A program made the translations under genes and the position numbers. Source: M3007 sp031425035 (GTDB lineage Bacteria; Bacteroidota; Bacteroidia; Chitinophagales; Saprospiraceae). From it: DNA of 64,000 bases. Shown one piece after another: positions 35,324 through 42,819 of the stretch (positions are counted from its first letter, which is position 1; the number at the start of each line of letters is the position of its first letter). The DNA lies in the NCBI GenBank assembly GCA_031425035.1, contig JANPIN010000132.1:1-64000 (forward strand). Direction: 5' to 3'. A model generated the notes under the pieces. The model was not told the DNA's origin. It made no database searches and saw nothing but the letters and a program-made list of their open reading frames with translations.

Positions 35324-37372
35324 ATGACGCATAAATTAAATACATACTTGCTTGCGGGCATGGTCTGGGCAATGGCAGCGACTGCCGGCCTGGCGTCCAG
35401 CCACCGCGAAGCACCCCTTATTTCCAATGATCCGCAGGCGGATAATGTGGACGTTTACGCATTTCGCAGCCCGGACAGTCCGAATATGATCACCCTGATG
35501 GCCACTTATGTGCCTATGCAGTTGCCACAGGGCGGACCGAACTATTATTCCTTCGGGGAGAATATCCGGTATGAAATCCACGTGGACAATGATGCCGCCA
35601 TCGTGGGCGACGAAGTGACCTATCGCTTCACTTTTACCCAGGTCAATGAAGACCCCACCACGTTTTTTAACATTCGTTTGGGTAAACAAAACCTGAAAAC
35701 CACCTATACGCTGCAGCGCAGCATCGATGGTGGCGTATCCTTCCAAACCATCGTCAGTAATGGCGTGGTTCCGCCCCCGAATATCGGTCCGCGCTCCATT
35801 GAATCGGGCGCCGGTCTGGGTGCACCGGACTATGCTTCGCTGATGACGGCTGCGATCACCACCGCTTCGAGCGGGGAGAAAGTGTTCTGCGGAACTTCCG
35901 ATGATCCCTTCTTTGTCGATCTGGGCGGCATTTTCGATCTGGGTGATGCGCCGCGTCAAAGCGGTTCCTCCGTCGATGGACTGGCTTGCTACAACGTGAG
36001 CACCATCGCTATACAGGTGCCTATTCAAACGCTGCTGAAAGCCGGTGTTTCGCCGGCGCCATTATCCATTTTGCAAAGCGATTTCGTGATCGGCGTATGG
36101 GCTTCGTCCAGCCGCCAGCAGATCCGCACGCTGTCCGCTACTGATGGCCCGACTTATTCCGGTCCGTGGGTGCAGGTCAGCCGTCTGGGTATGCCTTTGA
36201 CTAACGAAGCGGTTATTCCAATTGGAAAAAAGGATTTCTGGAACTCGCTGACGCCTTACCAGGAAATTTCGGAAACCACTTTGGACGAATATTTCTACAA
36301 CCCGGAACTGGCGTTGTACATGGATGATTCGCAGTTTGGTACTGCGGTACCGGCTTTCGCTCCTTTGCGGATTCAAACCGGTTCCCTGGGTGCATACGAT
36401 TTCCGGAACGGTAAAAACGGTTTGTTTGGCTTGAAAGGCAATGCCGCACTTGCCGGTACCGCCCTGGACGATGCCATTTTCGGCACCCTGTTGCTGCCGG
36501 CCGCCGGCAAACCGCGTTCGGTGGACCTTTGGCCTATTTTCCATACGGGTGTACCGAATTTGCCGCCTTATCAACTGGCAACCGGCAAAAACGGGAACCC
36601 GCTGGCCGTTGGCAAACCCTTCATCAATAACTTCCTGCCGAACGGTGGCGATATGCTGCGTCTGAACATGGCTGTGCCGGTCACGCCACGTAATGATCCT
36701 AAATTCAGCACTTTAGGCCTGATACAGGCTGCTGTGCTGGGTCTGACCGATCCGGCCTACGCTGCGAATGCCGATCTTCAATTCATCCCGAATATGGATG
36801 GTTTCCCGAATGGCCGCCGTTTGGAAGATGACGTAACGCGCATCGAACTACAAGCCGTAAGCGGCATTGTGCTGGCTGCTATTGGCCTTTGGTATGACGA
36901 TTACATTCCAGGCACCACGGCTAGCCCGGTTACGCCTAAGTTGTTGAATGTCTATACCTATACGACGGGTGTGGAAAGCAATGACGTCGCTTTTCAAACG
37001 ACCTTCCCGTATGTGGCCGAACCGCATCGCGGAACGGAGGAATGCGGTGGTCCGTTGTTCGTGGGCACTAACGATGTATTCGGCGGTACGATCGGCCTGA
37101 ATCAAAAGCCCGTACTGATGAAGAACTTCCCGAATCCGTATACAACCCAGACTACGTTCCAGTTCAAGGTCAATACGGCCATGAACATCACGGTGCGCGT
37201 GTATGATGTACGCGGTGCTTATGTGGCTACGCCATACACGGGTTTTGTTTCGGAAGGCGAATTCCAGCAGGTCTGGAATTCGGGGAACACCCCTCCTGGT
37301 ATTTACATTGCTAATCTGTACGATGCTGCCGGGCACCTGTTACAATCCGGCAAACTCGTGAAAACGCAGTAA
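35324..37372 (+). CDS. DUF4331 protein with T9SS type A domain (second of tandem pair)
   Basis: 682 residues. Signal peptide, then SSHREAPLISNDPQADNVDVYAF and a DUF4331 body very similar to the upstream copy. Beyond the shared end (FPYVAEPHRGTEECGG) it carries PVLMKNFPNPYTTQTTFQFKV ... GIYIANLYDAAGHLLQSGKLVKTQ, a type A sorting domain. The pair arose by tandem duplication, with the domain gained or lost in one copy. Neither shows an active site I can name. A terminator follows at 37421. Confidence 0.9.
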   Translation: MTHKLNTYLLAGMVWAMAATAGLASSHREAPLISNDPQADNVDVYAFRSPDSPNMITLMATYVPMQLPQGGPNYYSFGENIRYEIHVDNDAAIVGDEVTYRFTFTQVNEDPTTFFNIRLGKQNLKTTYTLQRSIDGGVSFQTIVSNGVVPPPNIGPRSIESGAGLGAPDYASLMTAAITTASSGEKVFCGTSDDPFFVDLGGIFDLGDAPRQSGSSVDGLACYNVSTIAIQVPIQTLLKAGVSPAPLSILQSDFVIGVWASSSRQQIRTLSATDGPTYSGPWVQVSRLGMPLTNEAVIPIGKKDFWNSLTPYQEISETTLDEYFYNPELALYMDDSQFGTAVPAFAPLRIQTGSLGAYDFRNGKNGLFGLKGNAALAGTALDDAIFGTLLLPAAGKPRSVDLWPIFHTGVPNLPPYQLATGKNGNPLAVGKPFINNFLPNGGDMLRLNMAVPVTPRNDPKFSTLGLIQAAVLGLTDPAYAANADLQFIPNMDGFPNGRRLEDDVTRIELQAVSGIVLAAIGLWYDDYIPGTTASPVTPKLLNVYTYTTGVESNDVAFQTTFPYVAEPHRGTEECGGPLFVGTNDVFGGTIGLNQKPVLMKNFPNPYTTQTTFQFKVNTAMNITVRVYDVRGAYVATPYTGFVSEGEFQQVWNSGNTPPGIYIANLYDAAGHLLQSGKLVKTQ

Positions 37373-37420
37373 TAAGCGCTGAACAGGTTTTTATAGGGAT
37401 CTATTGATCCAATTCATGTG

Positions 37421-37465
37421 GCCGCCACCTGATTGCTTTCCGGCAGTTGGGTGGCGGTTTTTTTT
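37421..37465 (+). terminator. Rho-independent terminator
   Basis: CCGCCACC (37422-37429) pairs with GGTGGCGG (37450-37457), followed by eight Ts. It closes the DUF4331 pair. Confidence 0.8.
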
Positions 37466-37470
37466 GTGGC

Positions 37471-37494
37471 GTACGCCGGACTTTTAGTCCGGCG
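37471..37494. repeat. Small dispersed palindrome, copy 1 (CCGGACTTTTAGTCCGG)
   Basis: Arms CGCCGGACT (37474-37482) and AGTCCGGCG (37486-37494) around TTT, preceded by GTA. A second copy at 52665-52688 differs by a paired change in the stem. Confidence 0.85.
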
Positions 37495-37513
37495 GTTCTA
37501 GGGTGGGGAGCGT

Positions 37514-37550
37514 AAAAATAGCGGCTGCCCCGTTTTCCGGAACAGCCGCT
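37514..37550 (-). terminator. Terminator for the DUF151 gene
   Basis: AGCGGCTG (37520-37527) pairs with CAGCCGCT (37543-37550). On the minus strand it is followed by ATTTTTACG. Confidence 0.6.
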
Positions 37551-37600
37551 ACGAGGCTATAAAGCAAAAACCGAACACGTATTCAGTCTTTAAACAGGTC

Positions 37601-38194
37601 TTAATCCTTCGCTTCCCGGCGTTTCATTTCATCGCGGATCTTAGCGGCCATCTCATAGTCTTCCGCTTCCAACACTTCCTGCAGCTTGCGTTGAAGCGCG
37701 TCCATGGAATGCGTTTCGATGGCGTCGCTGTCCATATTGGCTGGAATAGAGGAGCCAATACGGCCTACTCCGCCATCTTCCTGGTCTTCGAGCAGCACGC
37801 CGGCCGCTTCCAGAATAAAGTCGTAAGTGAAGATGGGGCACTCGAAGCGTACGGCCATAGCGATGGCATCGGAGGTGCGGGAGTCAATTTCAAATACCTC
37901 GCCGGCGCGTACACAAACCAGCCGGGCGTAGAAAATACCGTCGAGCAGGTTGTTGATCACCACTTCTTTCAATTTGATATCGAAAGTGTCGAGGGCGCTT
38001 TTGAAAAGGTCATGCGTCAGGGGGCGGTTGGGCACCATCCGCTCCATGGCTACCGCAATGGCCTGGGCCTCAAAACTGCCAATCACGATCGGCAGTCGGC
38101 GCTGGCCCCGGCGTTCGCCCAGCACCACCGCATAATTATGCGACTGGGTCATGCTGTGCGAGAGGGCTACTATGTCCAGTTCAATACGTTTCAT
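37601..38194 (-). CDS. Bifunctional nuclease family (DUF151) protein with UVR motif
   Basis: 197 residues. The DUF151/BFN domain (residues 1-130) shows LPIVIGSFEAQAIAVAMERMVPNRPLTHDLF, VINNLLDGIFYARLV and IDSRTSDAIAMAVRFECPIFT. A C-terminal UVR-like helix pair (DALQRKLQEVLEAEDYEMAAKIRDEMKRRE, about 163-192) is the motif that binds UvrA/UvrB-type partners or Clp adaptors. The fusion is common in Bacteroidota. Nuclease activity of the family is reported for plant and mycobacterial members; the bacterial role is unclear. A -7 box (38225-38232) sits 30 nt before the start. Confidence 0.85.
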   Translation of the reverse strand: MKRIELDIVALSHSMTQSHNYAVVLGERRGQRRLPIVIGSFEAQAIAVAMERMVPNRPLTHDLFKSALDTFDIKLKEVVINNLLDGIFYARLVCVRAGEVFEIDSRTSDAIAMAVRFECPIFTYDFILEAAGVLLEDQEDGGVGRIGSSIPANMDSDAIETHSMDALQRKLQEVLEAEDYEMAAKIRDEMKRREAKD

Positions 38195-38224
38195 GGCAAA
38201 AATTTATATTTTTCGTTTCGGTCG

Positions 38225-38232
38225 CAAAAATA
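38225..38232 (-). promoter_or_regulatory. -7 box TATTTTTG (minus strand)
   Basis: Perfect match 30 nt upstream of the DUF151 gene. Confidence 0.4.
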
Positions 38233-38353
38233 ACGTGGAATTTTGGCTTTTAACCGGATTGTCCACCCCGTTTTTGGGCAAATAATCAAAAGCAAAAACT
38301 CGTTTTCAGGCGACTTTGAATACCTTTCTATAAAGGCTGTAAGTTGACTGGCC

Positions 38354-39319
38354 TCAGTTCGCCGCCTTGAACTTTTTGATCGCCTCGTTCAGGCGGGGCA
38401 CGATTTCAAATAAATCGCCCACCACCCCATAGTCAGCAGCCTTAAAAAATGGTGCCTCGGGGTCTTTATTGATCACAACGATCTTTTTCGAGTTGTTTAC
38501 GCCCGCCAGGTGCTGGATCGCACCGCTGATACCGATGGCAATATACAGGTTGGGCCGGATGGCAATACCGGTCTGGCCGACGTGTTCATGGTGCGGGCGC
38601 CAGTGGCTGTCCGCTACGGGGCGCGAGCAGGCGGTCGTTGCGCCCAAGGTCGTCGCCAGGTCTTCCACCATGCCCCAGTTTTCCGGGCCTTTCAAGCCGC
38701 GGCCGGCTGAAACCACGATTTCCGCTTCTGGAAGAGGCACAATGCCTTCTATGGTTTTCACTTCTTTCACCCGGATACGGCCATGGCTGGCGGAACTGGA
38801 AATCGTTTCCACGCTGACCGGTTCACCGCTCGTTTCCGGACGGACGGCATTGCCCATCAGGGAAATAACTTTGACCGGGCTGTTCAATTCATATTCAGCG
38901 ATGGCTTTACCGGAGAACACCGATTTTTTTACCCGTAGTGCAGCACCTTGCAGCGTTGGCAGGCTGTTCACACCGGAGGCCAGAGCCGCTTGCAGGCGAA
39001 CCGCCAGGCGTCCGGCAATCGCTTTGCCGGTGGAAGTATGGCTCAAAATGACCACGGTCGCCTTGTTTTGCGCAGCTATATCGGCCAGCGCGGCGGCGTA
39101 ACCATGACTGTCCACATTATCGAAGCGCGGGTCCGCAATATGCAGTACACGCGTAGCGCCGTAGCGACCCAGTTCTTCCGCGCCGGTAACGTTGGCGCCG
39201 AGGGTAATAGCCACGCAGGAAGTACCCAGCAGATCAGCCACTTTTTTGCCGTAAGTAACGGCCTCGAAGGCGGCTTTTTTAAAATGTCCACGCGGAGATT
39301 CCGCAAATACCAAGACCAT
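38354..39319 (-). CDS. etfA: Electron transfer flavoprotein alpha subunit
   Basis: 321 residues, usual length. The C-terminal FAD domain shows GRGLKGPENWGMVEDLATTLGATTACSRPVAD, HVGQTGIAIRPNLYIAIGISGAIQHLAGVNNSKKIVVINKDPEAPFF and YGVVGDLFEIVP. EtfA pairs with EtfB and passes electrons from acyl-CoA and other dehydrogenases to the quinone pool through ETF-quinone oxidoreductase. etfB is 85 nt upstream on the same strand, with a tandem-repeat hairpin in the gap. Confidence 0.97.
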   Translation of the reverse strand: MVLVFAESPRGHFKKAAFEAVTYGKKVADLLGTSCVAITLGANVTGAEELGRYGATRVLHIADPRFDNVDSHGYAAALADIAAQNKATVVILSHTSTGKAIAGRLAVRLQAALASGVNSLPTLQGAALRVKKSVFSGKAIAEYELNSPVKVISLMGNAVRPETSGEPVSVETISSSASHGRIRVKEVKTIEGIVPLPEAEIVVSAGRGLKGPENWGMVEDLATTLGATTACSRPVADSHWRPHHEHVGQTGIAIRPNLYIAIGISGAIQHLAGVNNSKKIVVINKDPEAPFFKAADYGVVGDLFEIVPRLNEAIKKFKAAN

Positions 39320-39330
39320 ATTTTTAGGTT

Positions 39331-39404
39331 TAACTATGAACTATGAACTATGAACTATGAACTATGAAGGAACTCATGGACTTTAGTTCATAGTTCATAG
39401 TTAT
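39331..39404. repeat. Hairpin of 7-nt tandem units inside the etfBA operon
   Basis: Left arm (39332-39370): five direct copies of ACTATGA. Right arm (39384-39404): reverse-complement copies (AGTTCAT). It fills the gap between etfB and etfA and could alter the mRNA ratio of the two subunits. A related unit (GTTCATA) recurs at 52927. Confidence 0.85.
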
Positions 39405-40145
39405 TTAGATAACTTTCGCTTCTTCGTGCAGCAGGCGCACCAGTTCGTCCATTTGGTCGGGCGCGATCATTTTTACGCCGGCTTTGGCGGGGGGCAGGGT
39501 GAACTGCACCGTGTTGACCAGTTCCTCATAAGCGACGGCCGGAATGACCTGCAGCGGTTTGCTGCGGGCGGTCATAATGCCTTTCATGTTGGGAATACGC
39601 TGCTCGGCCATGCCTTTGGCGGCACTGAGCACGAAGGGCAGATCCACTTCAAGCACTTCCACGCCGCCTTCAATATCGCGTTCCAGCGTAGCCAACTGGC
39701 CGTTTAACTCCAGTTTGCTGGCGTAGCTGATATAGGGCAGGTCCAGGTATTCGGCCACCATAGCGCCGACTTCCGAGCCGTTATAATCGATGGTTTCTTT
39801 TCCGAGAAAAATAATGTCGAATTGCTGACTGCGGGCGTATTCGGCGATCTGTTTAGCGACAAAACCGGCGCTTTTCGGGTCGGCATCGATGCGTACGGCC
39901 TCATCGGCGCCAATGGCCAGGGCTTTGCGGATAACGGTTTCGTTGGTTGCGGGACCGACATTAATGGCTACCACAGTACCGCCAAGCGCTTCGCGAAGTT
40001 CGCAGGCACGCACCAGCGCATACCATTCATCATACGGATTCATGATGAACTGAACACCGGCGGCATTGAGTTCGGTACCGTCGGCGTTGAACGTGATTTT
40101 CGCCGTGGTGTCGGGAGTTTGGCTAATACAAACTAGAAATTTCAT
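39405..40145 (-). CDS. etfB: Electron transfer flavoprotein beta subunit
   Basis: 246 residues, standard length. MKFLVCISQTPDTTAKITF opens the family. EWYALVRACELREALGGTVVAINVGPA, IGADEAVRIDA, DIIFLGKETIDYNGSEVGAMVAEYLDLPY and LPFVLSAAKGMAEQRIPNMKGIMTARSKPL are typical, including the AMP-binding region. First gene of etfBA. A -7 box, TACCTTTG on the minus strand at 40213-40220, suggests a leader of about 60 nt and lies 6 nt from an opposite -7 box of the divergent TPR gene. Confidence 0.97.
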   Translation of the reverse strand: MKFLVCISQTPDTTAKITFNADGTELNAAGVQFIMNPYDEWYALVRACELREALGGTVVAINVGPATNETVIRKALAIGADEAVRIDADPKSAGFVAKQIAEYARSQQFDIIFLGKETIDYNGSEVGAMVAEYLDLPYISYASKLELNGQLATLERDIEGGVEVLEVDLPFVLSAAKGMAEQRIPNMKGIMTARSKPLQVIPAVAYEELVNTVQFTLPPAKAGVKMIAPDQMDELVRLLHEEAKVI

Positions 40146-40198
40146 GGATGTACGAGGGTTATATGGTTTATTTCAATGCCGGTCGGGGTCAAAGTCGC

Positions 40199-40206
40199 TA
40201 CTTTTG
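40199..40206 (+). promoter_or_regulatory. -7 box TACTTTTG for the TPR operon
   Basis: Perfect match about 105 nt before ATG 40312. It faces the etfB -7 box across a 6-nt gap. Confidence 0.4.
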
Positions 40207-40212
40207 GGCGCG

Positions 40213-40220
40213 CAAAGGTA
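40213..40220 (-). promoter_or_regulatory. -7 box TACCTTTG for etfBA
   Basis: Perfect match on the minus strand, 67 nt before ATG 40145. Each start site would fall in the other promoter's core. Confidence 0.4.
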
Positions 40221-40311
40221 GAAACCCGCCGACGCAAAGGAAAACTTCGTGTAAAGTTTCGACAGGTAAATAACAACCGAACGGCCTGGTCGTTCACAGA
40301 AATAAATATGC

Positions 40312-40635
40312 ATGACCCAACGACTGACTTACCTGCTGCAATTGCTGGCCGATAACCCCCGGGACACCTTCGTGCTTTTTGCCACGGCGAAAGAATATGA
40401 AAAGCAGGGCGATCCGGATCTGGCTTTGTCCTACTATGAACAACTGCAGCGTACGGATGCCAATTATGTGGGTTTATACTATCATTTAGGCAAATTGCAC
40501 GAGCAGGCCGGCCGTTTCGACATGGCGGTCGCTACCTACCGCGCAGGGATGGCAGTGGCCCGGCAGGCCGGCGATGCCCACGCTTTGGGCGAACTGGCAG
40601 CAGCTAAACTGAACCTCATCGACGATGACGAATAA
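40312..40635 (+). CDS. Small TPR protein
   Basis: 107 residues with two to three TPR motifs (FVLFATAKEYEKQGDPDLALSYYEQL; VGLYYHLGKLHEQAGRFDMAVATYRAGMAVA). No signal peptide, so a cytoplasmic scaffold is likely. It overlaps the next gene by 11 nt, indicating translational coupling in the TPR-DUF4292-EnvC operon. Confidence 0.88.
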   Translation: MTQRLTYLLQLLADNPRDTFVLFATAKEYEKQGDPDLALSYYEQLQRTDANYVGLYYHLGKLHEQAGRFDMAVATYRAGMAVARQAGDAHALGELAAAKLNLIDDDE

Positions 40636-41434
40636 TATTTTTCCGCAGCGCTTTTCCCTTTGGCTGGCCAGCGTGGCCGGCAGTTTTTTATTGCTTTCCG
40701 CGCAGCAAACCGGTTGTAAAGGACCCTCCGTAGCCACCGCCAAACCGGCCACCGAAACGCGATCGGTCAGCTTTTTAACCAAGAAACTCCAGGAAAAAGA
40801 CGTTTCCGGGGTGCAACGGCTGAATGCCAAAGCCCGCATTTTCGTGGAAGGCGATGGACAGTCCATCGAGGCGAACGCGAACCTGATGTGGGTGCGCGAC
40901 AGCGTATTGTGGATCAACGTGCGCAAATTCGGTCTCGAAGCAGTGCGCGCTTTAGTCACACCCGACTCGGTATACGTGCTCAACCGGTTGAATAAAACCT
41001 ATACCGTACGGGGCCTGGAAAGCCTGCAACGCGAGTATAATCTGCCTGCCGGATTCGACCTGTTACAATCGGTGCTGCTCGCCAAAGCCTGGATTGTTCC
41101 GAATGTGCCGCTCAAAAGCGACGTTCAGCAAAGTCTGCATCGTCTCAGCGGTTCCGACGGGATATATGGGCTGGATTACCGGTTGGAAGAAAGCACCTTT
41201 TTGCTGCGTCATGAGTCGTTTTTACAAATTAAAGATGCCCGCAGCATAAATCTTGACTTCGATGCATACAAAAAACTACCCGGCATAGGGCAGTTTCCCT
41301 ACCTTCGCAATGTAACGGCCTTCAGTCCCGAGGGCGGTAACGTGCAAGTCAACCTCGAACTTTCCGACGTCGAGATCAATGTTCCAAAACCTATTCGCTT
41401 TGAAATTCCGAGTTCCTACCAACGCGTTCCCTAA
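40625..41434 (+). CDS. DUF4292 lipoprotein-like envelope protein
   Basis: 269 residues. N-terminal hydrophobic segment (residues 8-25) with SAQQTGC, possibly a lipoprotein signal, though the box is non-canonical. The beta-rich body with LNAKARIFVEGDGQSIEANANLMWVRDSVLWINVRKFGLEAVRALVTPDSVYVLNRLNKTY is DUF4292, a LolA/LolB-like fold. It is conserved next to EnvC-type genes in Bacteroidota, suggesting an outer-membrane assembly role. It overlaps both neighbours (11 nt and 56 nt). Confidence 0.85.
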   Translation: MTNNIFPQRFSLWLASVAGSFLLLSAQQTGCKGPSVATAKPATETRSVSFLTKKLQEKDVSGVQRLNAKARIFVEGDGQSIEANANLMWVRDSVLWINVRKFGLEAVRALVTPDSVYVLNRLNKTYTVRGLESLQREYNLPAGFDLLQSVLLAKAWIVPNVPLKSDVQQSLHRLSGSDGIYGLDYRLEESTFLLRHESFLQIKDARSINLDFDAYKKLPGIGQFPYLRNVTAFSPEGGNVQVNLELSDVEINVPKPIRFEIPSSYQRVP

Positions 41435-42728
41435 AGCGCCACGGACCTTGCTGCTTATATTTCTAGGTGTTTTGCTCTGGCCGGTTGCCGGCATTACACA
41501 AACGAAAAAAGAGCTGGAAGACAAGCGCAAGCAACTCATTCGCGACATTCAGGTGACCGATAAACTGCTGGAAAAAACTACCCAGACCAAAGAAGCCACT
41601 TATGACCGGTACGTGGCGCTGCAGGATCAGATCGGCAGCCGCCAAAAACTGGTCACCACCCTGTCGGATGAGATCACCCAGGCCGACAACGGCATCATGG
41701 GCAGCAACACCCAGATCGAAACGCTGAATGCCGATCTGGCCCGCATGAAAGTCGAATACGGCTACCTGGTGCGGCATGCATTCCGGCGTAAAATGCTGAC
41801 CAATCCCCTGCTTTTCCTGCTGTCTGCCGAAAACCTGAACCAGGCCTTCCGGCGCTGGATCTTTCTGCGCAAATACGATGACTTCCGCCAAAAACAGGCG
41901 GCTTTTATTGCCGCTACCCGCCTGTCGCTCCAGCAACGGATTGCCGATCTGGCCGAAACCCGCGCTAAAAAAGCCGAGTTGCAGGGTTCCATTCAGTCGC
42001 AACAGGAAATCCTGACGCATGAGATGGAGGCTAAGAATTTGATTGTCAAGACTTTGGAAAAAGACGAGCAGCGACTAAAAACCGAACTGAAAGAGAAAGA
42101 AAAGGCGCGTGAAGTGCTCAACCAGACCATTGAAAAAGTGATTGCTGAGGAAGTGCGCAAAAGCGTGGAAGAAGCACGTAAAGTCCGGGCTAAACCCGCC
42201 GCCCCACCACCGGTAGCCGAAAAACCCGCCGTTAAAGCGCCCCCCGTCGCCGGCAAGCCCGCTGCGCCTGCCCCGGAAGTAGCGGCCCCCGAAGTGAGGG
42301 CGGAAGATAATTTCTCCCGGGATTTTCAAATGAACCGGGGTAAACTTCCCTGGCCGGTCGAAAGCGGGTTCATTGCCCGCGGCTACGGTACTCAAAAGCA
42401 CCCGACCTTGAAAAATATCGAGATCACAAATAATGGGGTAGACATTCGTACGGAGGAGTCGGCCATCGTATACGCCGTTTTTGCCGGCCGCGTAGCCGGG
42501 GTACAGTTCATTCCCGGCCATGATTACACCGTTATTATTCAGCACGGTATATTTTACACGGTCTACGCCAATCTCAGTGAAACCAGCCTCAACAAAGACG
42601 ATGTAGTGCGCGGTAAACAACCCATCGGCCGGGTGAGTAATAATGCGATTACCGGCACGACGGAACTGCACTTTGAACTCTGGAACCAGAAGGAAAGAAT
42701 GAATCCGGCGCTGTGGATTAAAAAGTGA
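41379..42728 (+). CDS. EnvC-like murein hydrolase activator with degenerate LytM domain
   Basis: 449 residues. A membrane/signal segment at about residues 20-40, a long coiled coil (41-270), a Pro/Ala/Lys-rich linker (271-310), and an M23/LytM domain (about 330-449). In active M23 enzymes the zinc ligands are H-x3-D and H-x-H. Here the first His is replaced (N352-G-V-D355) and the YAH position reads YAN (N398), while H389 is kept. So it probably lacks peptidase activity and activates amidases, as EnvC and NlpD do. It overlaps the DUF4292 gene by 56 nt in another frame. The first in-frame ATG was used as start. Confidence 0.88.
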   Translation: MFQNLFALKFRVPTNAFPKAPRTLLLIFLGVLLWPVAGITQTKKELEDKRKQLIRDIQVTDKLLEKTTQTKEATYDRYVALQDQIGSRQKLVTTLSDEITQADNGIMGSNTQIETLNADLARMKVEYGYLVRHAFRRKMLTNPLLFLLSAENLNQAFRRWIFLRKYDDFRQKQAAFIAATRLSLQQRIADLAETRAKKAELQGSIQSQQEILTHEMEAKNLIVKTLEKDEQRLKTELKEKEKAREVLNQTIEKVIAEEVRKSVEEARKVRAKPAAPPPVAEKPAVKAPPVAGKPAAPAPEVAAPEVRAEDNFSRDFQMNRGKLPWPVESGFIARGYGTQKHPTLKNIEITNNGVDIRTEESAIVYAVFAGRVAGVQFIPGHDYTVIIQHGIFYTVYANLSETSLNKDDVVRGKQPIGRVSNNAITGTTELHFELWNQKERMNPALWIKK

Positions 42729-42734
42729 ACACTA

Positions 42735-42779
42735 TAAAAAATGAGCCGCCCCGAGATGTTCGGAGCGACTCATTTTTTA
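42735..42779. terminator. Bidirectional terminator hairpin
   Basis: AAAAAATGAG-CGC arm pairs with a GCG-CTCATTTTTT arm. It lies between convergent genes and has T-runs on both strands. It closely resembles the hairpin at 44765-44808. Confidence 0.8.
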
Positions 42780-42819
42780 TTTACAGCCAAAGGTTGAAAC
42801 CTGTAGGCCGCACTTTAAT

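Noticed and set aside
39331..39404. CRISPR array from repeated ACTATGA
   Set aside because: Units are 7 nt with no spacers, and no cas genes are present.
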